A stretch of 64,000 nucleotides of DNA, from assembly GCF_000632715.1 (NCBI RefSeq), contig NZ_BAWO01000029.1, positions 30,294 through 94,293 of the forward strand. Reading direction: 5' to 3'. The notes beneath the pieces are model-generated. The model worked only from the letters and a program-made list of their open reading frames with translations, was not told the DNA's origin and did not search any database. This DNA comes from Parageobacillus caldoxylosilyticus NBRC 107762 (GTDB lineage: Bacteria; Bacillota; Bacilli; Bacillales; Anoxybacillaceae). Positions within the stretch are counted from its first letter, which is position 1. Every line of letters begins with the position of its first letter. The position numbers and the translations under genes are program-made. Shown here in pieces: positions 35,365 to 43,517 of this stretch.

Positions 35365-36075
35365 TTGACAAAATATAGGGAAATTGCCAACGATATCAGG
35401 AGTAAAATTTTGAAAGGAATATATAAAGAAAACGAGCAGCTGCCGTTTGAAAAGGAACTATGCGAAAAATATCGTGCCAGCAAAATGACGGTCAAAAAAG
35501 CGCTCGACCTCCTTGTCGCCGAAGGGCTGATTGTCAAAAAGCGAGGGTCGGGCACGTTCGTCAAAGACATTCAAACGCAGGAAATGCAGCGCATGATGCT
35601 GTCCAATCAGTTCCGCGGATTCACCGCGACGTACGCGGACCGGAAAGTATCAAGCATCGTTTTGGATTTTTCTGTCATCAGCGCACCGGAAAGGGTAGCG
35701 ACTTATTTAAATATCCAGAAAGACTCGTTTGTGTATGCCATTCGCCGAGTTCGCTGCGTAGACGATCAGCCGCTGGTCATTGAGTCGATGTATATGCCGA
35801 TTCATGTGATTACGGGGTTAAAAAAGGAACATTTAGAAGCGTCTGTTTACAAATATATTGAAGAAGACTTGGGGCTGAAAATTCAAAGCGCCCACCGCAC
35901 GATTCGCGTCCGCAAATCAACAGCGGAAGAACAGAGGCATTTGCACATGCAAGAGCATGACCCGGTTGCCGAAGTCGAACAGGTTGCGTTTTTAGATAAC
36001 GGACAGGCGTTTGAATATTCGCTTTCCGTGCACCGCTACGATGCGTTTGAATTTAAAACCGTCATTTTACGATAA
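35365..36075 (+). CDS. GntR family regulator with UTRA ligand domain
   Basis: The 236-residue protein has a winged helix (YREIANDIRSKILKGIYKEN, CEKYRASKMTVKKALDLLV, GSGTFVKDIQ) and a UTRA domain (SSIVLDFSVISAPERVATYL, FVYAIRRVRCVDDQPLVIES). UTRA regulators usually sense sugar phosphates. AGGTGAT precedes TTG 35365; GTG 35356 and ATG 35359 are alternatives. The next gene follows at 18 bases, so it probably controls the esterase or the mannan operons. Codon use is more GC-rich than in its upstream neighbours, a hint of different origin. Confidence 0.88.
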   Translation: MTKYREIANDIRSKILKGIYKENEQLPFEKELCEKYRASKMTVKKALDLLVAEGLIVKKRGSGTFVKDIQTQEMQRMMLSNQFRGFTATYADRKVSSIVLDFSVISAPERVATYLNIQKDSFVYAIRRVRCVDDQPLVIESMYMPIHVITGLKKEHLEASVYKYIEEDLGLKIQSAHRTIRVRKSTAEEQRHLHMQEHDPVAEVEQVAFLDNGQAFEYSLSVHRYDAFEFKTVILR

Positions 36076-36092
36076 GGAAGCGAGGGAAGAAG

Positions 36093-36716
36093 ATGAAACT
36101 CGAAGGAAGAATCGTATTCATCGGCGACAGCATTACCGAATCGGGAAGATGGAGAGACCCGGAACAAATTGGCTACGGATATGTCCGGCTGATCCGCGAC
36201 TATCTTATTACCGCTTATCCGCACCGCTCCTTTGATGTTGTTAATCGCGGCGTCAGCGGCAACCGCATTCCCGATCTGCTGGCGAGGTGGGAGCGGGACG
36301 TTATCGATCTTCAGCCAGATATCGTTTCCATTTCGATCGGCATCAATGATGTATGGCGCCAGCTCGACCATCCAGAAAAGGAGCAAGTATATCCGGACCA
36401 ATTTGAACGGGTATATACGCAGCTGGCTGTGCAAACGAAGGAAAAAACGAAAGCGCAGCTGATATTTATGGAGCCGACCATTATCGGCGAGGATATTCAT
36501 TCAGAAGGAAACATAAAGCTGAAACCGTATGTGAAAATTGTGCAAAAAATGGCGCAGCGGTTTCGAGGCATTTTAGTGCCTACCCATCAGGCGTTTCTCG
36601 CCTATTTGCAAGCGCGTTCGCCATATAGACTGACAACAGACGGTGTTCACATGAATTCCATCGGCAATATGCTGATGGCGCGTACTTGGATAGGTGCGGT
36701 GAAAAAAGTGAATTGA
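36093..36716 (+). CDS. SGNH-hydrolase family esterase (Axe2-like)
   Basis: The 207-residue protein shows the four SGNH blocks: IVFIGDSITESG (Ser), VVNRGVSGNRI (Gly), SIGINDVWRQLD (Asn) and TTDGVHMNSIGN (Asp-His). The WERDVIDLQPDIVSISIGIN segment resembles the acetylxylan esterase Axe2 of Geobacillus stearothermophilus. No signal peptide is present, so it would deacetylate imported oligosaccharides. GGAAGCGAGGGAAGAAG precedes ATG 36093. It forms a pair with the GntR gene. Confidence 0.87.
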   Translation: MKLEGRIVFIGDSITESGRWRDPEQIGYGYVRLIRDYLITAYPHRSFDVVNRGVSGNRIPDLLARWERDVIDLQPDIVSISIGINDVWRQLDHPEKEQVYPDQFERVYTQLAVQTKEKTKAQLIFMEPTIIGEDIHSEGNIKLKPYVKIVQKMAQRFRGILVPTHQAFLAYLQARSPYRLTTDGVHMNSIGNMLMARTWIGAVKKVN

Positions 36717-37078
36717 TCTCTTTCATCACTTTCCTTTCTTTGGCTGAAGAGGAGGTCTTGTCGCTCGATGATGATGAAAACAGTCCGACGGCTCGCAAAG
36801 AAGAGCCCGTCGGATTTTTTGTGAAGAAAAAATTTCCAAGAGTTTAGAGTGAGAGGAAATTTATAGGCAGATAGATACCTCTTTTGGCGGTGGTAGAAAT
36901 AGAAGATTTATAGTAAAATAAAGCGTGCTGACTTTTTGGTATGTATTGATTTGGTAAAAGGAAAAGAGCAGGAAAGTGCTATAAAGAGAAAGCGAAGCGT
37001 GATATTTTGGCATAGCGGAAAAATATGCTATATAAGTAGAGACAACTTATAATTTCGAAAAGAAAGGAATGCTAGCGA
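36717..37078. other. Intergenic region before uppP
   Basis: About 360 bases: terminator at 36783-36820, then AT-rich sequence, and a candidate promoter with TTGGCA (37007-37012), 16 bp and TGC-TATATA (37026-37034). No further gene seen. Confidence 0.45.
36783..36820 (+). terminator. Intrinsic terminator after the SGNH esterase gene
   Basis: GTCCGACGGCTC / GAGCCCGTCGGA stem with a short bulge and TTTTTTG tail. Confidence 0.75.
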
Positions 37079-37903
37079 ATGGACATTGTAGAGATTATAA
37101 AGGCCATTATTTTAGGAATGGTTGAAGGATTAACGGAGTTTGCACCGGTTTCCTCAACGGGCCATATGATTATTGTTGATGATATGTGGCTGAAATCGCA
37201 GGAATTTTTAGGGAAGTATGCAGCAAACACTTTTAAAGTTGTCATTCAGCTTGGCTCGATTTTGGCGGTCGTTGTTGTGTTTAAAGACCGCTTTATCGAC
37301 TTGCTTGGGCTGCGTGGACGCCATCGCGATGGACAGCCGCGTCTGAAGCTGATGCAAGTGATTGTCGGACTCATTCCAGCAGGGGTATTAGGAGTGTTGT
37401 TTGATGATTATATTGACGAGCACTTATTTTCGACCGCAACCGTGTTGATCGGATTAGTGCTTGGGGCGCTGTTGATGATTGCCGCTGATTGGTTTGCTAA
37501 AAAGAATACTCCGAAAGCGCAAACGGTCGACCAAATTACATACAAACAGGCGATCATCGTCGGCCTTGTTCAATGCTTGTCGTTATGGCCGGGATTCTCC
37601 CGTTCCGGCTCGACGATTTCCGGCGGGGTGTTGGCGGGAATGAGCCACCGGGCCGCGGCCGACTTCACGTTCATTATGGCTGTTCCGATTATGGCCGGCG
37701 CAAGTGGCTTGTCGCTGTTAAAAAACTGGCAGTACGTGACGGCGGCCGATATCCCGTTTTTCATCGCTGGGTTTATTAGCGCATTTTTGTTTGCCTTGCT
37801 CGCGATTCGCTTTTTCTTGCATCTCATCAACCGCGTCCGCCTTGTGCCGTTTGCGGTGTACCGCATTGTCTTGGCGCTGGTCATTTACGTTTTGTATTTC
37901 TAG
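37079..37903 (+). CDS. uppP: Undecaprenyl-diphosphatase UppP (BacA family)
   Basis: The 274-residue polytopic protein has the BacA signatures: IILGMVEGLTEFAPVSSTGH (catalytic Glu and Ser region) and SLWPGFSRSGSTISGGVLAG. It dephosphorylates undecaprenyl pyrophosphate to recycle the lipid carrier of cell-wall synthesis and gives low-level bacitracin resistance. AGAAAGGAATGCTAGCGA precedes ATG 37079. It is monocistronic, between terminators. Confidence 0.93.
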   Translation: MDIVEIIKAIILGMVEGLTEFAPVSSTGHMIIVDDMWLKSQEFLGKYAANTFKVVIQLGSILAVVVVFKDRFIDLLGLRGRHRDGQPRLKLMQVIVGLIPAGVLGVLFDDYIDEHLFSTATVLIGLVLGALLMIAADWFAKKNTPKAQTVDQITYKQAIIVGLVQCLSLWPGFSRSGSTISGGVLAGMSHRAAADFTFIMAVPIMAGASGLSLLKNWQYVTAADIPFFIAGFISAFLFALLAIRFFLHLINRVRLVPFAVYRIVLALVIYVLYF

Positions 37904-37929
37904 AATGATTGGAGAATACTGCTTTTATG

Positions 37930-37959
37930 CCCGATGGATGCATTCCATCGGGTGTTTTT
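37930..37959 (+). terminator. Intrinsic terminator after uppP
   Basis: CCCGATGGA / TCCATCGGG stem followed by TGTTTTT. Confidence 0.82.
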
Positions 37960-38048
37960 ATTCCAATAGTCCAAGCTTCATCGCTTTGACGACCGCCCCA
38001 GCCCGCGAGTCGACGTCTAATTTTCGCAAAATCGAAGATACGCGGCAT
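37958..38048 (-). pseudogene. C-terminal remnant of a LuxR-type response regulator
   Basis: The minus strand reads RVSSILRKLDVDSRAGAVVK then AMKLGLLE and stop, the end of a NarL/FixJ helix-turn-helix (recognition helix and C-terminal helix). Nothing of the receiver domain is left. Confidence 0.7.
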
Positions 38049-38083
38049 CAAACAAAAGCCTTCATTTTACAACACTAATCATG

Positions 38084-38240
38084 TATAATATACATAGAAG
38101 GTTCGTATAAATAAAATAAGACCAAGGGTGCTGCAACACCCTCGGTCCTGCAATAGAACGGTTCCCTGCAAGGGGGATCGGCAGCAGAGCGGAAATAATC
38201 CACCCGTAGCTCCGGAAACTCAAGGGTGGATTATTTCTTT
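38084..38240 (+). ncRNA. Candidate antisense antitoxin RNA
   Basis: TATAAT (38084-38089) with TTCATT 17 bp upstream could start an RNA near 38096. It would end after the perfect 12-bp hairpin AATAATCCACCC / GGGTGGATTATT (38194-38235) with TTTCTTTT. It would be complementary to the 3' part of the toxin mRNA on the other strand, the arrangement of TxpA/RatA-type systems. No transcript evidence. Confidence 0.4.
38105..38147 (-). terminator. Terminator of the type I toxin transcript
   Basis: On the minus strand GACCGAGGGTG, loop, CACCCTTGGTC (one G-U pair) followed by TTATTTTATTTA. Confidence 0.65.
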
Positions 38241-38320
38241 TGGTTGTAAGACAGTATTGAAACGATAAGACTTGCAAAAGATATCGCAAACATTAACGCT
38301 TCAAACACTGTTATCGGCAT
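38231..38320 (-). CDS. Holin-like type I toxin, small hydrophobic peptide
   Basis: This 29-residue peptide is too short for usual gene finding. It begins MPITVFEALMFAISFASL, continues LIVSILSYNQKK, and contains one membrane helix with a short polar tail, typical of the putative holin-like toxin family (Hol_Tox; cf. TxpA, BsrG). AAAGGGGGTG lies directly before the ATG. The start codon and Shine-Dalgarno can be paired inside a long hairpin (38316-38353), and a 13-base segment after the stop codon is complementary to the 5' leader (38357-38369). These mark tight translational control. An extended -10 promoter lies at 38392. Expected action: membrane insertion and growth arrest when the antitoxin RNA is low. 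Confidence 0.8.
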   Translation of the reverse strand: MPITVFEALMFAISFASLIVSILSYNQKK

Positions 38321-38353
38321 CACCCCCTTTCTGCATATAAAGGGGTACATGCC
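38316..38353 (-). promoter_or_regulatory. Hairpin hiding toxin Shine-Dalgarno and start codon
   Basis: In the toxin mRNA, GGCAU..ACCCC.UUU pairs with AAA.GGGGGU..AUGCC, placing both the ribosome site and the AUG in the stem. Loop about eight bases. Confidence 0.65.
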
Positions 38354-38391
38354 GACCCACCCTTGAGTTCTCCCGTACTATTGCTTTCCTA

Positions 38392-38421
38392 ATTATACCA
38401 TATATTCGCAACTGTTGAAAA
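38392..38421 (-). promoter_or_regulatory. Promoter of the type I toxin gene
   Basis: Minus strand TGG-TATAAT (38392-38400), an extended -10, with TTTTCA 18 bp upstream (38416-38421). Predicted leader of about 65 nt. Confidence 0.65.
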
Positions 38422-38479
38422 CGGAAGATAATAAGGTTTATCTTCTGTTTTTTCGTTGGAAAGCAGATGCCTTGTAGAG

Positions 38480-38945
38480 CATCTTTCTCATTACATTCAT
38501 TCAAAAAATTACTGTAATAAAGTTCCCTATAATAGTCACATCTTGAGAGTAATTGTTGGTATGTACCTATATCAACAATACTTTCCTGACTGAGAACTAC
38601 AATCAAATCTGAGTTTATAAATTGTACTGATACGATATGCCATTACAATTTTGTGTAATTTAATTGCTGAATTGCATCATCGATTTTTCTCTCCGTAACA
38701 GTATCTAAAGCACAGTCACCTCGTCTAGCAACAAGATAGATGGGTTTTCCAATTAAAGCTCTAGCTAAAGCAAGCCGCTGCCTTTTACCGCCAGATAGAT
38801 TGGATCCACCTTCTGAAATTATTGTTTGATACCTCATAGGTATTAGCCTCAATATCTTCATGTATCTGTGCTCTTTTTTTGGCAAGCAAAACATCATCCA
38901 TGCTTACATTAGGATTATGTATGGTTAGATTATTGAATTAAATAA
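38480..38945 (-). pseudogene. Decayed ATPase domain of a bacteriocin-type ABC exporter
   Basis: Pieces in different minus-strand frames line up into one ATPase C-terminus: HNPNVSMDDVLLAKKRAQIH, then YQTIISEGGSNLSGGKRQRL (signature motif), a ruined Walker B, CALDTVTERKIDDAIQQLNY, IVMAYRIST, and LIVVLSQESIVDIGTYQQLL ending YYRELYYSNFLNE. At least two frameshifts are needed. The N-terminal peptidase and membrane parts are missing. Confidence 0.75.
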
Positions 38946-39095
38946 AAAATTCTCCTGTAAAACAACTATGTTTTTTCTTAAGAATTTCTTGCTAATTTTA
39001 TCCTGTCTATAACCGTTAAAAAACTCACCCAATAGTTGGTTGTATAGAGGCCAGCCCACAAAATCGCGCTGCCGTTTTACTGCCAGTACATCTCT
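38946..39095. other. Unassigned sequence between two gene remnants
   Basis: About 150 bases of AT-rich, unrecognised sequence between the ABC exporter remnant and the argS remnant. Confidence 0.3.
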
Positions 39096-39283
39096 TTTCA
39101 CAGAACAAGTGTACGAATTGATCGAAACTCCTAAACATGCTTCTTACGGAGATTTAGCATGTCTTTGCTTTACACTGTCAAAAGCGCTTTGAAGGTCCCC
39201 TGCTCTTACTTCCGAAGAGCTTGCCGTAAAAATGAATGATCCATTATTGAATATGGGGAGAATTTCGTGAGTCCGGAGAGACT
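39096..39283 (+). pseudogene. N-terminal remnant of arginyl-tRNA synthetase
   Basis: The reading TEQVYELIETPKHASYGDLA followed by CLCFTLSKAL, an in-frame TGA, then RSPALTSEELAVKMN matches the N-terminal additional domain of ArgS. A further piece (SPQNRAAVLLPVHL) upstream is in a different frame. No catalytic HIGH region follows. The matching C-terminal part lies at 45432-45815 on the other strand. Confidence 0.7.
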
Positions 39284-39336
39284 TTCATTTTTTCTCGGCA
39301 CGTTAGCGAGTGTTAAGTATTTTTTTCTTTTGGATA

Positions 39337-39365
39337 TTGACAGTAAATGGGAACGATGGTATGAT
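39337..39365 (+). promoter_or_regulatory. Promoter of the sulfur-scavenging cluster
   Basis: TTGACA (39337-39342), exactly 17 bp, TATGAT (39360-39365), about 70 bases before the ssuE-like ATG. No SAM or Met riboswitch is visible in the leader. Confidence 0.75.
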
Positions 39366-39438
39366 TACAGACATAAAGCATAGTAATCAGATAGGATTTA
39401 TATGTTATAAGAACCGACTGTAGAAAGGGGAATTTCAT

Positions 39439-39999
39439 ATGGGTAAAGCAGTCATTATCAACGGGAGTCCTTCTCTGGCATCAAGACTCAACGGAATTAT
39501 TCAATACGTAGAACAACGGTTGTTACAAGCGGGTATTGAAGTTGAACACATCCGAGTCGCGGAATTGCCCGCGGAAGATTTAATCAAAGCCAAATTTGAC
39601 AGTGAAGCCATTCTGCATGCTAACAAAAAGGTGGAGGAAGCGGAGGCGATCGTTATCGCAAGTCCGGTGTATAAAGCAGCGTATACGGGAGTATTGAAGG
39701 CCTATCTCGATTTGCTTCCGCAAAAAGGGTTATCAGGAAAAATCATTCTTCCACTGTTTATCGGAGGCACGATCGCCCATCTTTTGTCCATCGACTATGC
39801 ATTGAAGCCGGTGCTATCCACATTGGGCAGCAGGCATATTCTTGGCGGGGTGTATGCGGTCGATACTTGGATAACCCGACATGAACAAGAAAGTTACAAT
39901 CTATCAGAAGATTTGATCCACAGATTAGATGAAGCGGCCACGGAATTTGCTGAAGAAATCAAACGAAGAACCGGATTATCGCCGGAAAGTGTCAAGTAA
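39439..39999 (+). CDS. ssuE: NADPH-dependent FMN reductase SsuE-like
   Basis: The 186-residue flavodoxin-fold protein has VIINGSPSLASRLNGIIQYV (FMN phosphate loop) and IASPVYKAAYTGVLKAYLDL. The segment TIAHLLSIDYALKPVLSTLG contains the Tyr of the pi-helix insertion found in SsuE. It supplies FMNH2 to a two-component monooxygenase; here the partner is presumably the SfnG-like gene downstream. GAAAGGGGAATTTCAT precedes ATG 39439. The classical partner SsuD is absent from the window. Confidence 0.88.
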   Translation: MGKAVIINGSPSLASRLNGIIQYVEQRLLQAGIEVEHIRVAELPAEDLIKAKFDSEAILHANKKVEEAEAIVIASPVYKAAYTGVLKAYLDLLPQKGLSGKIILPLFIGGTIAHLLSIDYALKPVLSTLGSRHILGGVYAVDTWITRHEQESYNLSEDLIHRLDEAATEFAEEIKRRTGLSPESVK

Positions 40000-40173
40000 A
40001 GCAGACAGTACCTTCATTTCAACAAGATGAAGGAAGCACATCTATTAGTCAACTCAATGTACCTATTCCAATTCCACTCAGAATAATGCTTTTTTATCCG
40101 TTCCAATTATTCGTTAAATAGCAGAGGGTCTAACCCTTTGTCTATAAATAAATCTAAACAGAGGTGAAAAATA

Positions 40174-41247
40174 TTGTCTTTGAAGTTTGCTTACTGGGTA
40201 CCCAATGTCAGCGGAGGATTGGTCATTTCGAAGATTCCTCAAAAAACTGGCTGGTCCTTTGAAGACAATGCTAGGTATGCCCAAATTGCCGAAGAAGTTG
40301 GATTTGAATATGCGTTGCTGCAGACCAGGTTTATTGCAAGCTACGGTGCGGAAAATCAACTGGAGGCCATCACGTTGGCGGCAGCTTTAGCGGCGGTGAC
40401 TAAGAAGCTAAAGCTGATTTCGGCTGTTCTTCCCGGCTTGTGGCATCCGGGAACGGTAGCCAAAATGCTCTCCACCATTGACCAAATCAGCCATGGACGT
40501 GCTGCGATTAACGTAGTGAGCGGATGGTTTAAAGGAGAATTTCACGCGTATGGCGAGCCTTGGCTCGATCACGACGAAAGATACCGAAGATCCGAAGAGT
40601 TCATTCGTGTCCTACGCAGCATGTGGACGGAGGAAAAGACTCATTTTCGCGGTGATTTTTACCGAATTAACGGCGCCCCTCTAAAGCCGAAGCCATATAA
40701 CGTTCCGGAAATTTTCCAAGGAGGCAATTCCCGTGCCGCCCGGCAGATGGCTGCCAGAGTGTCCGACTGGTATTTCATGAACGGTAATACGATCGACGGT
40801 CTCAAAGCGCAAATCAATGAAGTATCATCGCTGGCTAAAGCAAACAACCGCAAGGTGAAATTCGGCGTCAACGCGTTTGTTATCGTGCGGGACACGGAAG
40901 AAGAAGCTAAGCAGGTGCTTCGCGACATCATTGCATACGCAGATGCCGAAGCTGTGGAAGGCTTCCGCAGCCAAGTGCGCTTTGCCGGCAAAGCTTCCCC
41001 AGAAAGAGAAGGCATGTGGGCTCATTCAGATTTTAACGATTTAGTCCAATACAATGACGGTTTCAAAACCGGATTAATCGGTACGGCGGAACAGGTGGCA
41101 GACCGCATTATCGAGCTCAAAAAAATCGGCGTTGACCTCATCTTGACTGGGTTCCTTCATTATGACGAAGACATCCGACTATTCGGTGAAAAAGTGATTC
41201 CGTTAGTTCGCGAAAAGGAAGCAACGTTAAACGTGGATGCCGTATAA
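40174..41247 (+). CDS. sfnG: Dimethyl sulfone monooxygenase SfnG-like (LLM flavoprotein)
   Basis: The 357-residue luciferase-like monooxygenase has LKFAYWVPNVSGGLVISKIP at the start, typical of SfnG, and LLM landmarks: FIASYGAENQLEAITLAAAL, INVVSGWFKGEFHAYGEPWL, DHDERYRRSEEFI and EIFQGGNSRAARQMA. SfnG uses FMNH2 and O2 to convert dimethyl sulfone to methanesulfinate. AGAGGTGAAAAATA precedes TTG 40174. It lies 174 bases after ssuE and 28 bases before sfnB. Related SsuD-type alkanesulfonate activity is not excluded. Confidence 0.87.
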   Translation: MSLKFAYWVPNVSGGLVISKIPQKTGWSFEDNARYAQIAEEVGFEYALLQTRFIASYGAENQLEAITLAAALAAVTKKLKLISAVLPGLWHPGTVAKMLSTIDQISHGRAAINVVSGWFKGEFHAYGEPWLDHDERYRRSEEFIRVLRSMWTEEKTHFRGDFYRINGAPLKPKPYNVPEIFQGGNSRAARQMAARVSDWYFMNGNTIDGLKAQINEVSSLAKANNRKVKFGVNAFVIVRDTEEEAKQVLRDIIAYADAEAVEGFRSQVRFAGKASPEREGMWAHSDFNDLVQYNDGFKTGLIGTAEQVADRIIELKKIGVDLILTGFLHYDEDIRLFGEKVIPLVREKEATLNVDAV

Positions 41248-41275
41248 AAAATTACTTACAAAGGAGATTGTGAAT

Positions 41276-42481
41276 ATGAGCGTAACAGTGAATAGCTCGA
41301 TCGTACAACCGCATTATGAAACGCTGCGGGAAGAAATCCGCGCCATTGTGGAGAAAGTCATTAAACCGAATGCCGACATCATCGACCGGGACGGCATTTT
41401 CCCCAAACAAAATCTTCAAGTGCTTGCCGAAACAGGGTGGAATGGCGTATTGATTCCCGAACAGTGGGGTGGACGGGGCCTAGATCATGTCGCTTTTGCC
41501 ATTGCTGCGGAAGAAATCGCCAAAGGTTGCCCTTCGACATCACTTGTTTACGTCATGCATATAGGTGCTGCCCAAACTATTTTGCTGTACGGAAACGACG
41601 ATCAAAAGGAGCGCTGGTTGAAGCCGATCCGCCAAGGACTCATCGGCACCTATTCCACGAGTGAAAAAGCGACGGGAGGCCACTGGTGGTTCAATTTGAG
41701 CCAAGCCTCCCGAGATGGAAAATATTACATTCTCAATGCCGAAAAATCATTTACTACCAGCGCGGGACAAGCAGATTTTTATGTCGTTCAGACCCGTTCG
41801 CCGGGAGCACAGTCACCAACAGATATCAGTTTTTTCATCGTAGACGGGAAGTTGCCAGGAATTAAGCCCGGAGTATGGGAAGCTCTAGGAGTTCGGGGAA
41901 ATCACAGCGGTCCGATTACCTACGAAGGTGTCCGCGTTCATCAAAAAGACAAACTTGGGAAAGAAGGCCAGGGAAGAGAAATACTAGAGAGCGGCGTTTC
42001 TCCCATTTATTTGATCGGACTTGGCTCTACTTGGCTTGGAGTTGCGGAGGCAGCCTTGGAAGCGGCAGTCTCATATGTCAAAGGGATGATTCATCGCGAT
42101 TTCAACAAACGTCTTGCGGATTACCAAGTGATCCGCCAACAGTTAGCCGAAGTAAAGGTTTTGATTGACAGCCTCAAACCGTGGCAATATACATTGGCCA
42201 AACAGTTGGACGAGTTGCAAGCGCAGGGCAAACCGCAAGTGGAGCTATTTTTACCGCTTGTCGAATTCAAAATTCATGCATCGGAAGTCGCCAATAAAGC
42301 GACGAAGGCCGCACTGGATGTCACAGGGGGGTACGGATATAAGCGGGGAATATTTGAACGGTTGTTTAGAGATGCCCGTGCCGGTATTGCCATGGGACCT
42401 TCCAACAATATTGCCCGTGAATGGATAGGGAAATCCCTTGTTGGTTTGCCCCTTGAGCTGTGGTATGAAGGTGGAGATTAA
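41276..42481 (+). CDS. sfnB: SfnB family sulfur-acquisition flavoprotein (acyl-CoA dehydrogenase-like)
   Basis: The 401-residue protein has acyl-CoA-dehydrogenase architecture: HYETLREEIRAIVEKVIKPN, FAIAAEEIAKGCPSTSLVYV, FTTSAGQADFYVVQTRSPGA, GVRGNHSGPITYEGVRVHQK, then a C-terminal TGGYGYKRGIFERLFRDARA. SfnB-type proteins occur with SfnG in dimethyl sulfone use and resemble DszC; the exact reaction is unsettled. AAAGGAGATTGTGAAT supports ATG 41276, whereas an upstream ATG overlaps the sfnG end. It is co-transcribed with sfnG. Confidence 0.85.
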   Translation: MSVTVNSSIVQPHYETLREEIRAIVEKVIKPNADIIDRDGIFPKQNLQVLAETGWNGVLIPEQWGGRGLDHVAFAIAAEEIAKGCPSTSLVYVMHIGAAQTILLYGNDDQKERWLKPIRQGLIGTYSTSEKATGGHWWFNLSQASRDGKYYILNAEKSFTTSAGQADFYVVQTRSPGAQSPTDISFFIVDGKLPGIKPGVWEALGVRGNHSGPITYEGVRVHQKDKLGKEGQGREILESGVSPIYLIGLGSTWLGVAEAALEAAVSYVKGMIHRDFNKRLADYQVIRQQLAEVKVLIDSLKPWQYTLAKQLDELQAQGKPQVELFLPLVEFKIHASEVANKATKAALDVTGGYGYKRGIFERLFRDARAGIAMGPSNNIAREWIGKSLVGLPLELWYEGGD

Positions 42482-42515
42482 AACTTAACGCATATGAAAG
42501 AGTACGGTTGAATTC

Positions 42516-42541
42516 AGGCCTGAGGGACTCCCTTAGGCCGT
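42516..42541 (+). terminator. Hairpin downstream of sfnB
   Basis: AGGCCTGAGGG / CCCTTAGGCC stem with a minimal loop. It lacks a strong T-tract, so it may attenuate or stabilise the mRNA rather than terminate. Confidence 0.4.
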
Positions 42542-42698
42542 TTCAAACAAAGTGCTCCGTGGTATCTCATTCTCATGGTAATAAGCAGCTGATTAAAAGA
42601 AGTGTAGCGTCGGCTTGGAACACTCGTTGATTTTTTCTGATCAGACCATCCACCATATTCTACAAAATAGCATAATCAGAATTGGGGAGGAATGAGTA

Positions 42699-43457
42699 TT
42701 GGGTATAAAGTCTATAGGTTCCCATTTGCAGGTAAAAGGTGTTGGAAAACGTTTTGGTAACGTCGAAGTGCTGAAACGCTTGGATTTAGAAATCAAACCG
42801 GGCGAATTTATCGCCATCGTCGGACGCAGCGGCTGTGGCAAAAGCACGTTGTTGCGTCTGCTCGCCGGACTTGATGTTCCGACAGAAGGGGAAGTTCTTC
42901 TAGACGGCGAGAGAGTCAATGGAATTCATCCGGATACTAGGATCTTGTTCCAAGATGCCAGATTGCTTCCGTGGAAAAGAGTCATTGACAATGTACAAAT
43001 TGGTGCAAGAAATGGAGACAAAGCTAGAGCGGAAGAAGCTCTGCGACTGGTGGGACTGGAACATAAAGCCAAAGAATGGCCTAGCGTGTTATCCGGAGGA
43101 CAGCGTCAGCGCATTGCTCTGGCGAGAGCGCTGGCAGGCTCCCCACGTCTCCTGCTGTTGGATGAGCCGCTCAGCGCACTAGATGCGCTGACACGTATCG
43201 AAATGCAGGAGCTGATCGAACAGATTTGGTGGGAACAGCAATTTTCAGCTATTCTGGTAACACACGACGTCAGCGAGGCAGTCGCATTAGCAGATCGCAT
43301 CGTTCTCATCCAAAACGGCGCGATTGCAATCGATATACCGGTACCTCTACCGCGACCGAGGGAAAGAAACAGCGACTTCGCATACTACGAAAAACTGATT
43401 CTCGATCACCTCATGGAGCGGGGAGCTCCCGCATCTGTATCGGCGGTCTCCTCCTAA
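42699..43457 (+). CDS. ssuB: Sulfonate ABC transporter ATP-binding protein SsuB
   Basis: The 252-residue ATPase has Walker [22 protein letters not shown]-loop [14 protein letters not shown] (the DARLLPWK sequence is characteristic of SsuB/TauB), signature [16 protein letters not shown], Walker [17 protein letters not shown] and switch [16 protein letters not shown] 42699 follows GGGGAGG at eight bases. It energises uptake by the SsuA and SsuC proteins of the next two genes. Confidence 0.92.
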   Translation: MGIKSIGSHLQVKGVGKRFGNVEVLKRLDLEIKPGEFIAIVGRSGCGKSTLLRLLAGLDVPTEGEVLLDGERVNGIHPDTRILFQDARLLPWKRVIDNVQIGARNGDKARAEEALRLVGLEHKAKEWPSVLSGGQRQRIALARALAGSPRLLLLDEPLSALDALTRIEMQELIEQIWWEQQFSAILVTHDVSEAVALADRIVLIQNGAIAIDIPVPLPRPRERNSDFAYYEKLILDHLMERGAPASVSAVSS

Positions 43458-43517
43458 ATAATCATTCTCAAGAGTTTCATATTTATATCATTACCGAATG
43501 AAAGAGGGATCTTCGCG

